In this document: positions 24,690-33,113 of the stretch, piece after piece
Numbering within the stretch: position 1 is the first letter of the stretch
Layout of the letters: each line of letters begins with the position of its first letter
Assembly (NCBI RefSeq): GCF_003386535.1
Contig: NZ_QTTN01000033.1
Location: 1 to 64,000, forward strand
Length of the DNA: 64,000 bases
Direction of reading: 5' to 3'
Origin: Paenibacillus taihuensis
GTDB taxonomy: Bacteria; Bacillota; Bacilli; Paenibacillales; Paenibacillaceae
Notes under the pieces: model-generated
What the model was told of the DNA's origin: nothing
The model's database searches: none
Seen by the model: only the letters and a program-made list of their open reading frames with translations
Made by a program: the position numbers and the translations under genes

Positions 24690-25799
24690 TTATGAAATAC
24701 GGTGCTCCGAATGCAGGTCAAAACATAAAAAGCGGTCCATCTCAAGCGAAACAAGCACTTCCATGCCGTTCTGGTGCCTTTCTCTCGCATCGACGCGCAC
24801 GATCACCTCGTCGCCGCCGAATCGTACGTATACATACCTATCCGCACCGACCAGCTCCGCTCCTTCGATTGTGCCTCTGAAGGACGGACCGGCAACATCG
24901 CCGCCGTCATACGGTTTAATGGTCATATTCTCCGGCCGAATGCCGCCATACACGTCTTTATATTTGAGGTCGATCCTGCCGGCCGTGTCCGCCGGCACTT
25001 CGAGAGCAAACCGGTCATGCGCGAACAGCAGCCTCCCGTCTTGGCGGACCAGCTTCCCTTTAATGAAATTCATTGGCGGCGAGCCGATGAAGCCGGCTAC
25101 GAAGCGGTTCGCAGGGTAGTTGTAAATGTTCTCGGGCGTGTCGACCTGCTGGATGACACCGCCGTTCATAACGACGATCCGATCGCCCATCGTCATCGCT
25201 TCGATCTGGTCGTGCGTCACATAGATCGTAGTAACGCCCAGCTCCCGCTGCAGCTTAATGAGCTCCATTCTCATGCGGACGCGCATCTTGGCATCCAGAT
25301 TGGATAGGGGCTCGTCCATGAGGAAGATTTTCGGGTCGCGGACGATCGCTCTCCCGAGAGCGACGCGCTGCCGTTGGCCCCCGGAAATTTGCCCTGGCAG
25401 GCGGTCCAGCAAATGCTCGATTTGCAGCTTCTTCGCTTTATTTTTGACCGACTCGTTAATCTCGAACTTCTCCATCTTCTTCAGCCGCAGGCTGAATGCC
25501 ATGTTCTCGAACAGGGATAAATTGGGATAGAGGGCGTAGTTCTGAAAAACCATCGCAATATTGCGGTTTTTGGGCGGCAAGTTATTGACGATCTGGTCAT
25601 CGATATAAATTTCGCCTTTCGAGATGCTCTCAAGGCCGGCGATCATTCGCAGAGTTGTCGTTTTTCCGCAGCCGGAGGGACCGACGAACACGATAAATTC
25701 AGAATCATCGATCTCCAAATTGAAGTCATGGACTGCCGGAGCTACATCCTTGGCATTCGGGTACATCTTGAATAAGCCTCGTATCGATACTTTTGCCAT
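24690..25799 (-). CDS. Sugar ABC transporter ATP-binding protein (MsmX/UgpC type)
   Basis: 369 residues. Walker A GPSGCGKTT (40-48), Q-loop Q86, signature ISGGQ (138-142), Walker B FLMDEP with catalytic E163, and H-loop H196 are intact. The C-terminal third is the MalK-like TOBE/regulatory region. MsmX-type ATPases can energise several permease pairs, fitting an operon with two pairs and one ATPase. It is the first gene of the long operon; AGAGGGAGA precedes the ATG. The 45-bp gap to the binding-protein gene has no terminator. Confidence 0.92.
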   Translation of the reverse strand: MAKVSIRGLFKMYPNAKDVAPAVHDFNLEIDDSEFIVFVGPSGCGKTTTLRMIAGLESISKGEIYIDDQIVNNLPPKNRNIAMVFQNYALYPNLSLFENMAFSLRLKKMEKFEINESVKNKAKKLQIEHLLDRLPGQISGGQRQRVALGRAIVRDPKIFLMDEPLSNLDAKMRVRMRMELIKLQRELGVTTIYVTHDQIEAMTMGDRIVVMNGGVIQQVDTPENIYNYPANRFVAGFIGSPPMNFIKGKLVRQDGRLLFAHDRFALEVPADTAGRIDLKYKDVYGGIRPENMTIKPYDGGDVAGPSFRGTIEGAELVGADRYVYVRFGGDEVIVRVDARERHQNGMEVLVSLEMDRFLCFDLHSEHRIS

Positions 25800-25968
25800 A
25801 TGCGCATTCTCCCTCTGTTTATCAATCCTGTAGTGTGTGCAAACAGAATATCTCCCAAGGATAGGAACCTACCGGTTGGCCCAGCTTGAACAGCTTGACG
25901 GCAGTAAGTCCCTATGCTTGACAGAAATTGCGATCAACGCTCATCTATGCCCGGCGGATATGGCGGTA

Positions 25969-26022
25969 AACCGAATACAAGGACTGCCTATACCGCGATA
26001 GAAAGTCCTTGTATGCTCGGTT
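25969..26022 (-). terminator. Long inverted repeat after the lipoprotein binding-protein gene
   Basis: AACCGAATACAAGGACT and AGTCCTTGTATGCTCGGTT form a long stem with one bulge and an 18-nt loop region. Only TTT follows on the minus strand, so it may be a weak terminator or an mRNA-stabilising hairpin that separates expression of the binding protein from the downstream operon. Confidence 0.5.
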
Positions 26023-26041
26023 CTTTGTTATGCGATTGCGC

Positions 26042-27613
26042 TTACCACGCCGGAGGGTTGTCCAGCACTTTATTCGCGTTCACCTTGTTATCGTATTCCT
26101 TGAGTGCGTCAACGAGCTGCTTCTTCCCGCTGTTCACCTCTTGCGTTAGCTTGAGCAGGTCAGGCGTCACGTAAGAGTTGTTCGTATTTTGGGATGCGCT
26201 TTCAAAGCCGTCGTACAGCGTTTGGAACTCTTCGTTCAGGCTGTACTTCGTCGAGAACGGCGGCATGCCATAACCGTAGTAGTCATTGCCAAGCGTCATC
26301 GAGAACGAGTAGCGGTTCTCGTCATACTTGAACGGGAATACTTTATCGCCCGAATCCGGGTTCGTCGTATAAGCGTTATTACGGAATTCCTGACTTGTCA
26401 TGAATTTCAGAACGTCCCATGCAAGGTCTTTGTTCTTGCTGCCTTTATAGATGGAGTATCCGATTTCGTCAATCAGCGTTCCGCGGCCGCCTGGACCGGA
26501 CGGCACATTATAAACGCCGACTTTGAACGGATAGGATTTGGATGCCTGATCATAAGGAACTGCCCACGAACTCGCTACGAACATTGCGGACACGCCTTTC
26601 TCCCAGTCCACGTCCCAGATCGAAGTATCCAATCCCATCGCTTTCTTCTGATCCTCGGAGAGGGTTGCCGCATAGTTATTGCCGTACACTTCCAGATACT
26701 TCTCGATAGCCGTAATCGCGTTAGGGTCCTCAGCCATGTTGGACACCTTCTTGCCGTCTACCTCCTTGTAGCCTTTGACGCCATAGGCTTGAAGGAAGAA
26801 ATTCAGCATCCGCGGATAATCTTCCACATCAATGTTCCGTGCAAGTCCTGCGGTCATGTTCTTCGGATCGCTCTTGTTCGTCAGCTTGTGCGCCGCGCTC
26901 ATGAAATCGTCGATCGTCCAGTCGTTCGTCGGATAAGGCACGTTCGCTTTGTCGAACAAATCAAGGTTGGCGATGATAGCAACCGGCATCGGATCGAAAG
27001 GAATGCCGTATGTCACGCCGTCCACTTTATGCTGCTCAAGCAGAGAAGGGATGAAGCTGTTTTTGTAGTCTGGATCTTTATCCAGATAGCTGTCGAGCGG
27101 TTCTACGTACTGGTTCTTGTTGAGCGTTTGCAGAATGCCCGGAACCGGACCTTCCCAGAAGAAAATATCAGGTAAATCGCCGCTCGCCAGCCCTTTTGTA
27201 ATGTCCTTCCAATCTTTGTCCGGCTGCACGTTCAGCACAACGTTCGGGAACTCGTTATGGATGTACTCGTAGAAAGGGTCACCCGGCTTGCCGCCAACGC
27301 CTTCCCCTGCGCGCATCCAAATGTTAAGCGTACCTTTCAGTTCTTTTCTATGCGCAGCTTCCTCAGCGCTTACAGTTGTCGCCGAGTCGCCATTGTTCGC
27401 CGCCGCATTTGTTGCGGACGCATTGTTTGATGTCGAATCATCGCTCGCTGCATTGTTCGCCGCGTCGTTTGCCGCGTTATTCGCTGCATTGCTAGCCACA
27501 TTGTTGGCCGCATTGTTCGAGTTTGAAGAATCGTTGCCGGATGAACAAGCAGTCAGAAAGATCGACAGGATAAAGATTATAGCTACTACAAGAAAAACAG
27601 CTTGTTTTTTCAT
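26042..27613 (-). CDS. Sugar ABC transporter solute-binding lipoprotein
   Basis: 523 residues. The lipobox LTAC makes C23 the lipidated residue. Residues 24 to about 85 are an Asn/Ala/Ser low-complexity linker, longer than usual. The rest is a type-1 sugar-binding fold (LNIWMRAGEG, GDLPDIFFWEG, VSAMFVASSWAVPYD, GYSIYKGSKNKDLAWDVLKF). It probably delivers an oligosaccharide to one of the two permease pairs downstream. GGGGGAAAAGAAGG precedes the ATG. It lies 129 bp after the DUF1861 gene and before the inverted repeat at 25969. Confidence 0.9.
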   Translation of the reverse strand: MKKQAVFLVVAIIFILSIFLTACSSGNDSSNSNNAANNVASNAANNAANDAANNAASDDSTSNNASATNAAANNGDSATTVSAEEAAHRKELKGTLNIWMRAGEGVGGKPGDPFYEYIHNEFPNVVLNVQPDKDWKDITKGLASGDLPDIFFWEGPVPGILQTLNKNQYVEPLDSYLDKDPDYKNSFIPSLLEQHKVDGVTYGIPFDPMPVAIIANLDLFDKANVPYPTNDWTIDDFMSAAHKLTNKSDPKNMTAGLARNIDVEDYPRMLNFFLQAYGVKGYKEVDGKKVSNMAEDPNAITAIEKYLEVYGNNYAATLSEDQKKAMGLDTSIWDVDWEKGVSAMFVASSWAVPYDQASKSYPFKVGVYNVPSGPGGRGTLIDEIGYSIYKGSKNKDLAWDVLKFMTSQEFRNNAYTTNPDSGDKVFPFKYDENRYSFSMTLGNDYYGYGMPPFSTKYSLNEEFQTLYDGFESASQNTNNSYVTPDLLKLTQEVNSGKKQLVDALKEYDNKVNANKVLDNPPAW

Positions 27614-27742
27614 GCCTTCTTTTCCCCCATTATGAGTGATGGTTGCTTCTGGTCGCAGCTCTGCCTTGATGTCTTATTCCTACTGTACGATTACATGACG
27701 ATACCTCCGGGCGGCACCTCCTTGTATCAATCTCATCCGCAA

Positions 27743-28705
27743 TTACAAGCTGACAATGCTTCCGTAGCCTTCAAACGGATAATCGATGACGATCCGGCCT
27801 GCCTCGCAATCGCCGATACCGCTGTACAGATCCGCCTTACCGTCAGCTCTCATTTCGATACCGGACGTAAACGCGCAATCGACAAGATCAGGCTTCTTCG
27901 CAGGACCCGAAGGATAGCTCGAACGCGTTCCGATCAGCTTGATATCCCTAGCCTCGTGCATGACCGGGTCGAATACGAAGGAGAAGTTCATGTAAGTCAG
28001 GATCAGCTCGCCTTGCTCGTCGACCCATTTGTACGATTTGTGGCCGATGACGCCGATCATGCCGCTATCCAGCAGATAAGCCTGGTTGCAGCCGCCCCAC
28101 TCATCATTATCGAAAAGCCCTGGAATATATGAAGCGTTTTCAATCACTTCAGCGGTCAAATCCTCAAGCCGTTCGATAATCGCAAAGCCAACGATCGATT
28201 CGCTGCCGTACTGCTTCCGCACTTCCTCGTTTCTTGGCCGCGAGAAGACGCCGATTCGGCCGTCCGCCAACTCCACGAGACGGATATCCTTCATATAATC
28301 CGGGCCTGTTGTATAGTAGTACATGTCATGAATGTCCGTTCCCTTATAGAAGTAACCGTAAAACGTGTCGATTTTTCCTTGCCGGTAGCGCACATGCGTA
28401 CCGCCTAGAACGAGCTGACCTGCGATCTTGCTGACATAAGGATCTTCCAGCTGATAAATCATGGAGTCCGGAACAAGCGTCCATTCATCCGTTCCCGTCT
28501 GCTCGAACAGCCTTACCCAGGAACGCGCCCATTCGCTTCTTCTTTCAACACGTCCGAAAATATATCGTTTCCCTTGCCATTCAAACGGGATCGAAGGGTT
28601 ATAGACGTCATAGCCATCGACACCGTCAAACGTTAGTTTAACGCTTTCATAAATCGGCTTCGTAAGTTCAAATTCCGTTCTTTGGTCAATAACAGATGCC
28701 TTCAT
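27743..28705 (-). CDS. DUF1861 family protein (five-bladed-propeller glycan enzyme?)
   Basis: 320 residues of the DUF1861 family, which has a GH43/GH130-like beta-propeller character. Conserved blocks seen include DVYNPSIPFE, EDPYVSKIAGQLVLGGT, MKDIRLVEL, DNDEWGGCNQAY and GIGDCEAGRI, the last shared with the paralogues at 30023 and 13429. The catalytic role is not established; an intracellular glycosidase or phosphorylase acting on imported oligosaccharides is my inference. AGAAGGGG precedes the ATG. A strong promoter with an operator lies upstream (28760-28788), and transcription may continue into the binding-protein gene. Confidence 0.85.
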   Translation of the reverse strand: MKASVIDQRTEFELTKPIYESVKLTFDGVDGYDVYNPSIPFEWQGKRYIFGRVERRSEWARSWVRLFEQTGTDEWTLVPDSMIYQLEDPYVSKIAGQLVLGGTHVRYRQGKIDTFYGYFYKGTDIHDMYYYTTGPDYMKDIRLVELADGRIGVFSRPRNEEVRKQYGSESIVGFAIIERLEDLTAEVIENASYIPGLFDNDEWGGCNQAYLLDSGMIGVIGHKSYKWVDEQGELILTYMNFSFVFDPVMHEARDIKLIGTRSSYPSGPAKKPDLVDCAFTSGIEMRADGKADLYSGIGDCEAGRIVIDYPFEGYGSIVSL

Positions 28706-28759
28706 TGTGCCACCCCTTCTAAAGCCGCAGTAAATTTAATAGATTACAAACGCACCATG

Positions 28760-28788
28760 ATTATACATCCGTAACGTTACTAAGACAA
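28760..28788 (-). promoter_or_regulatory. Sigma-A promoter with LacI-type operator in the spacer
   Basis: On the minus strand TTGTCT (28783-28788) and TATAAT (28760-28765) are 17 bp apart. The spacer contains the palindrome GTAACGTTAC (28771-28780). A regulator bound there would block RNA polymerase directly. It drives the DUF1861 gene and probably the binding-protein gene. Confidence 0.8.
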
Positions 28789-28957
28789 TATGTTATTTAC
28801 TTTTTAACTAACACTGTCTTTACAAAACTGTATTTCCAACAGATTTCTATCCATTTATACTCGTTTTTCGATAAAAATCACAAATTGGCGCAGTTTCCCC
28901 TGTATTCCATCATTATCACTCGGTTTCAGTTTCGCTTCCTCATGACTTATATTAATA

Positions 28958-28971
28958 TTGTAACGTTACAA
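28958..28971. promoter_or_regulatory. Second operator copy TTGTAACGTTACAA
   Basis: A perfect 14-bp palindrome about 180 bp upstream of the operator in the 28760 promoter and just past the stop of the dehydrogenase gene. Two sites at this distance would suit looping by a tetrameric LacI-family regulator, though many LacI homologues are only dimers. Confidence 0.6.
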
Positions 28972-28978
28972 ATTTCAG

Positions 28979-29986
28979 CTAATAAACGATAACCCCTTTG
29001 GCCACATTCATACCTTCATATGAGGCCATCACGGCAGGCACCTGATCCAGCTCAAAGCGATGGCTGACCAGCCCTTCAACCTCCACTACTTTCCTGCGTA
29101 TCAATGCAATGGCCTCTTCGTGCGTATGCGGATTGATAAACGAGCCCATCAGCTTCAGCTCCTTCGTAAAAAGGAGATAAGGCGAAACGGAAATTTCAGC
29201 ACTCGGAGCAGCAACGCCGAACAGCAGCACCTGGCCGCCCTTGCTTGCAGCCTGAACCGCAAACTCCATGGAATCCTTGCGGCCAACGCATTCGACAACG
29301 ATGTCCGCTCGGTCATACCAGCTCGCCTTCTCTTCCTCATTCTGCGGAGAGAACACCTCGCTCGCGCCGAGCCTGAGCAGGCTTTGGCGCTTTGCCTCGA
29401 CAGGCTCGCATACCGCCACTTCTTTGACCGCACGGCTGCACATGAGCTGCAGAAACAACTGACCAATAAAGCCTCCCCCGATGATGAGAACGCTGTGGAT
29501 CGGACGAATATCGAGTTTTTTGCAGCCGTGCAGCACACAGCCGAGCGGCTCTACCAGTGCGCCTTCCACATCGCTCAGCTCGTCCGGGAGCTGATAACAA
29601 TTGGACGCAGGCACGTTGCAGTATTGCCCCATTCCGCCCCCTCTGGTAACACCTACCGCCTGCAAATGATCACACAGCTGCACTGCACCGCTGCGGCAAT
29701 AAACGCAATTACCGCAGTACATATTCGGATCGACAGAAACACGGTCGCCCTGCTTCAGCGACTTTACAGCGGAGCCGATTTCTACGACTACACCCGACAA
29801 TTCGTGGCCGAGCACGAGCGGAGGCTGCACCGCAGCGGATCCCGGCTGCCCGTGATAAATATGCTGGTCGGTTCCGCAGATCCCGCAAGCCGCCACCTGA
29901 ATCCGCACTTCCTCAGGCTGAAGCGGCGATAGCTCCTGAGGCTCGATTGAAATATGATGCTTACCATGAAACACAGCAGCTTTCAT
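28979..29986 (-). CDS. Zinc-binding dehydrogenase (sorbitol/polyol type)
   Basis: 335 residues of the medium-chain dehydrogenase family. Catalytic zinc ligands C37, H61 and E62 and the structural zinc cysteines C91, C94, C97 and C105 are all present; IIGGGFIGQL is the NAD(P) loop. The closest look is to sorbitol, threonine or butanediol dehydrogenases; it presumably oxidises a sugar or polyol released from the imported glycan. The ATG at 29986 (AAGGAG 9 nt upstream) is better than the upstream in-frame start. It is 36 bp downstream of the second DUF1861 gene and likely co-transcribed. Confidence 0.88.
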   Translation of the reverse strand: MKAAVFHGKHHISIEPQELSPLQPEEVRIQVAACGICGTDQHIYHGQPGSAAVQPPLVLGHELSGVVVEIGSAVKSLKQGDRVSVDPNMYCGNCVYCRSGAVQLCDHLQAVGVTRGGGMGQYCNVPASNCYQLPDELSDVEGALVEPLGCVLHGCKKLDIRPIHSVLIIGGGFIGQLFLQLMCSRAVKEVAVCEPVEAKRQSLLRLGASEVFSPQNEEEKASWYDRADIVVECVGRKDSMEFAVQAASKGGQVLLFGVAAPSAEISVSPYLLFTKELKLMGSFINPHTHEEAIALIRRKVVEVEGLVSHRFELDQVPAVMASYEGMNVAKGVIVY

Positions 29987-30022
29987 CGCTCTGCCACTCC
30001 TTTGCACATGTCCAATTTGCTG

Positions 30023-30988
30023 CTACCACTCCGCTTCAATCATCTCATAATGAAGAAACGGATCCTTAATTGTCAGACACTGTGCTTCAACGTCGCTAAT
30101 TCCGGCGTACAGCTCAGCAGTGCCGTCCTCGCGCCGCACAAGCCCGCCGCTAAACACGACGTCGACAAGCCGCTCCAGCTTCGCTTCACCGGGCAAGAAC
30201 CGGCTGCGCACCGCAATGAGCTCGATGTCCGTAAACCGTCCCGTGTACGGATCGATGACAAATGCCATCGGGTAGTAATGCACGTCTCCCGCAGCATCGA
30301 AGCAGGAAATGTGGCCGAGCACCCCGAGCAGGCCGCCTGCCAACGGGTGAAGCTCGTTCGCGCCTCCCCATTCTTCATCGATAAACTGTCCCTCTAAGAG
30401 AGGAGCTTCCTCAACCCGCTCAACCATCAGCATTTCTAGCGAAGAGACGCGCGTAAAGCCGATTTTGCCCCTGCCGCCCTTCTCGCCTTGCGGCCTCGTC
30501 AGCACAGCAATATCACCTCCGCGAAGTTCGGCGATTCGTAAATCCTTCATGCCGTCCGGACCGGTAAAGAATGGCTTCAGCTCACGCAGCCGATCCCCTT
30601 TATACATGACAGTCCTCCACGCGAGACCTCCCTCATGAACAGGATGCGGAAAGATCTGCACGCCGCCGACGACGATTTCGTTCCCGATTCGCGTATAGAA
30701 TGGGTCCTGCAGCTCCAGTCTCGGCAGATCCGGACTTGGCGACCACACGCCGCCTTGCTCCATGAAGAAGAGCACATGCGAATGCTCGCTGTCTCTCGGC
30801 TCGACGCGGCCGGCGATGACCAGTTCCCCCTCATCTTCAAAGGGAGCGGTAATATTGTACACATCACAATCGCCTATGCCGGCGAACTTCAGTTTCACAG
30901 GGCTTTCGGCAAGCCTGTTTTGCGACCGATAGGAATCCAGAAGCTGCGAGCAGGCTCTTACTTCACCCTTTGTTATTTTCATTATCAT
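30023..30988 (-). CDS. DUF1861 family protein, second paralogue
   Basis: 321 residues from ATG 30988 (AGGAG 6 nt upstream); the open frame extends further 5' but without family similarity. It shares DVYNITAPFE, MKDLRIAEL, DEEWGGANELHPL, VDVVFSGGLVR and LYAGISDVEAQ with the family. Its own C-terminus is the best match for the broken copy at 13429. Two diverged full-length paralogues in one locus suggest different linkages or chain lengths of one glycan. It is divergent from a LacI gene, with a palindrome between them. Confidence 0.85.
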   Translation of the reverse strand: MIMKITKGEVRACSQLLDSYRSQNRLAESPVKLKFAGIGDCDVYNITAPFEDEGELVIAGRVEPRDSEHSHVLFFMEQGGVWSPSPDLPRLELQDPFYTRIGNEIVVGGVQIFPHPVHEGGLAWRTVMYKGDRLRELKPFFTGPDGMKDLRIAELRGGDIAVLTRPQGEKGGRGKIGFTRVSSLEMLMVERVEEAPLLEGQFIDEEWGGANELHPLAGGLLGVLGHISCFDAAGDVHYYPMAFVIDPYTGRFTDIELIAVRSRFLPGEAKLERLVDVVFSGGLVRREDGTAELYAGISDVEAQCLTIKDPFLHYEMIEAEW

Positions 30989-31038
30989 CACGCACTCCTT
31001 TACTAGGCACCTTACCGAAAATCTCTTTTCCCAACATA

Positions 31039-31048
31039 GCGTTAACGC
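31039..31048. promoter_or_regulatory. Palindrome GCGTTAACGC between DUF1861 and lacI-type gene
   Basis: A perfect 10-bp palindrome in the divergent intergenic region. On the minus strand it falls in the 16-bp spacer between CTGTCA and TATGTT, a plausible weak promoter for the DUF1861 gene. On the plus strand TTCACT-17-TATAAT (31061-31089 approximately) could serve the regulator gene. The site differs from the GTAACGTTAC operators. Confidence 0.45.
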
Positions 31049-31126
31049 CCGATTTGACAGACGTTCACTTCCATTCCTCCTTAAGGTATAATTTGATACG
31101 ACGCAAACATGAAAGGAACGATATGC

Positions 31127-32140
31127 TTGGCGAACCAGAAGGTTACTATGCAAGTCATTGCAGACGCCTTGAATATTTCTAAAAACTCCGTATCTCAGGC
31201 GCTTTCCGGCAAGGACGGAGTGAGCGAAGAGACACGGCAGTTAATTATCCAAACCGCCAAGCGGTTCGGGTATACATACGCCCAGCCTTACAAGAACAAG
31301 GCCGATGGACCGCTTCGCAGCATCGCTCTGCTTGCTTCAGAGTATGCCTTCTCCCAGAGAAGCTTCTTCGGCGAAATTTATTTGGCCATCGAAAGGGAAT
31401 GCTCCAAGCACGGATTGACGATGCACATTCAACCTGTCGATTCCACGATGTGCAGTGAACTGACATTGCCGCCAATCCTGCAAAACGAAAGCGTCCAAGG
31501 CATCCTGATACTCTCCCACATCAGCAACGACTACATTAATAAAGTGCTGGAAACCGGCATTCCTACCGTGCTGATCGATCATCATCACCCGCGTATACAA
31601 ACGGACTGCGTGCTCACGAACAACCGTTTCGGAAGCTTCGAAGCCGTTCAATACTTAATCTGCCTCGGCTGCCGAAGTATCGGGTTTGTGGGCAACATTT
31701 CCTTCTCGCCCAGCTACTACGAACGATTGCAAGGTTACTTGTGGGCGCTGGAGGATGCCATGCTGCCCGTCGAACCGAAATGGATATTGAACGATATAGC
31801 TGAAGATGCGGGAAAGATCATCGAACGACTGTCCGGCATGGAAGCGCAGCCCGATGCCTGGTTTTGCGCGAACGACGCCCTCGGTTTCCTGTTAACCTCT
31901 TCCCTGCAGCAGCTTGGGCTCAGAATTCCCGACGAGATTTCGATTTGCAGCTTTGATAACGGCCAGCTGTCGCAAATTACGATACCCGCGACAACGACAG
32001 TCGATATCGACTTGAAAAACTATGGCAAACGGGCGCTCGAACAGCTGCTCTGGCGGATGAACCATCAAGCGGAGCCGTTTATGGAAATTTTGCTGCCGAC
32101 CAAGCTGATTGTCCGGCATTCAACAAGAGCGCCGCAGTGA
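31127..32140 (+). CDS. LacI-family transcriptional regulator
   Basis: About 337 residues with an N-terminal helix-turn-helix (MQVIADALNISKNSVSQALSG), a hinge and a periplasmic-binding-like effector domain (QGILILSHISNDYINKV; RSIGFVGNISFSPSYYERLQGY; ISICSFDNGQLSQI). The TTG at 31127 follows GGAACG and gives a start MANQKVTMQ matching the paralogue at 35704 (MKKQKVTLE); the upstream ATG 31109 has no ribosome site. It likely represses the divergent DUF1861 gene and perhaps other parts of the locus. It converges on the GNAT gene without a visible terminator. Confidence 0.88.
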   Translation: MANQKVTMQVIADALNISKNSVSQALSGKDGVSEETRQLIIQTAKRFGYTYAQPYKNKADGPLRSIALLASEYAFSQRSFFGEIYLAIERECSKHGLTMHIQPVDSTMCSELTLPPILQNESVQGILILSHISNDYINKVLETGIPTVLIDHHHPRIQTDCVLTNNRFGSFEAVQYLICLGCRSIGFVGNISFSPSYYERLQGYLWALEDAMLPVEPKWILNDIAEDAGKIIERLSGMEAQPDAWFCANDALGFLLTSSLQQLGLRIPDEISICSFDNGQLSQITIPATTTVDIDLKNYGKRALEQLLWRMNHQAEPFMEILLPTKLIVRHSTRAPQ

Positions 32141-32144
32141 AGCC

Positions 32145-33113
32145 TTAGAAGCTGTCTACTCCCCAGAACAATACGTCGGATCTCGGAACGTCACCGAACT
32201 GCGGGGCAGCGAGCAGCTCGAGCAGCTGCTCGGTGTTCTCAATCTCGCGCCCATTTACGTTTAGTGGCTTCATCAAACGGTACATAATGTAGCTTTGCTC
32301 CTCAAAACGATTCGGCGCAAGCCGCGAAGGAATCAAGCTGTCGAACCGCACCTCCAGCTCTAGGCGCCCGGTCAGGGCGACAAGCCTGGCAGCAACGTTG
32401 TCGAAAATACCTTCATGTGCGGGCTGGACGCAAAATTCACCAATGTCCAGACCGCCGTTCCTATATGTAAAGCCGACGTAGCCGATCACAGCTCCAGCAC
32501 CATCTTCTATGACCCACACATTCGCGCCTTCGAACTTCACCCAGTACCGCCAATAAAAATCATCGTTTCGGGCAAACGGGCCGTTGAAACGGCTTGAAAA
32601 GCCGGTGTAAACTCCTTTGAGCGCAGGCAGATCCTGCTCGAGATCAGCCGGCCGCAGGCTATACGCCCATTTATCGATACCTGCTTCTGCTGTAGAAATT
32701 TGAGTGTATGTCCGAACATTTCTCCAGCCGAGCTTGTCGTACATCCTTTCCGTACCGCGCAGCATCGAAATGTCGATCTCCCGCTCCTCCATCCGTTTAA
32801 CGGCGCGCTCCATTAAGCGGTAGGAAATCCCCTGCCCCCGGTATTCCTGGACTGTGCCAAAATCTCCGATTCCGCTAATCGTAAATTCATCGCCGAAGAA
32901 GTAGCCGGTTCTGTTAAACAGTTTCAGCGCGCTAATAATCCGCCCGTTATCAACGGCTGCAATAATGTCCGCCGAATCGCTGTCCGGGTCCATATAATGG
33001 TGATTCACGAACAGTCCTCTAAGCTCGCAATCAGCAGCTCCCCCGAATACGCAGGCGCAATGGTCGAACCAGGCATCCAGCTCGGCGGGCTGCAGCGAAC
33101 GATATTCTATCAA
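32145..33113 (-). CDS. GNAT-family N-acetyltransferase
   Basis: 322 residues, longer than single-domain GNATs. The acetyl-CoA loop QEYRGQGISYRLM is at 89-101 (Q/R-x-x-G-x-G/A pattern), and the C-terminal half (about 150-320) may be a second GNAT-like or sterol-carrier-like domain as in Eis proteins. The start is TTG 33113, one base after the glycosidase stop, with AGGAG 9 nt upstream inside that gene, so translation is coupled. Acetylation or deacetylation of glycan units is possible, but the acceptor is unknown. Confidence 0.8.
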   Translation of the reverse strand: MIEYRSLQPAELDAWFDHCACVFGGAADCELRGLFVNHHYMDPDSDSADIIAAVDNGRIISALKLFNRTGYFFGDEFTISGIGDFGTVQEYRGQGISYRLMERAVKRMEEREIDISMLRGTERMYDKLGWRNVRTYTQISTAEAGIDKWAYSLRPADLEQDLPALKGVYTGFSSRFNGPFARNDDFYWRYWVKFEGANVWVIEDGAGAVIGYVGFTYRNGGLDIGEFCVQPAHEGIFDNVAARLVALTGRLELEVRFDSLIPSRLAPNRFEEQSYIMYRLMKPLNVNGREIENTEQLLELLAAPQFGDVPRSDVLFWGVDSF

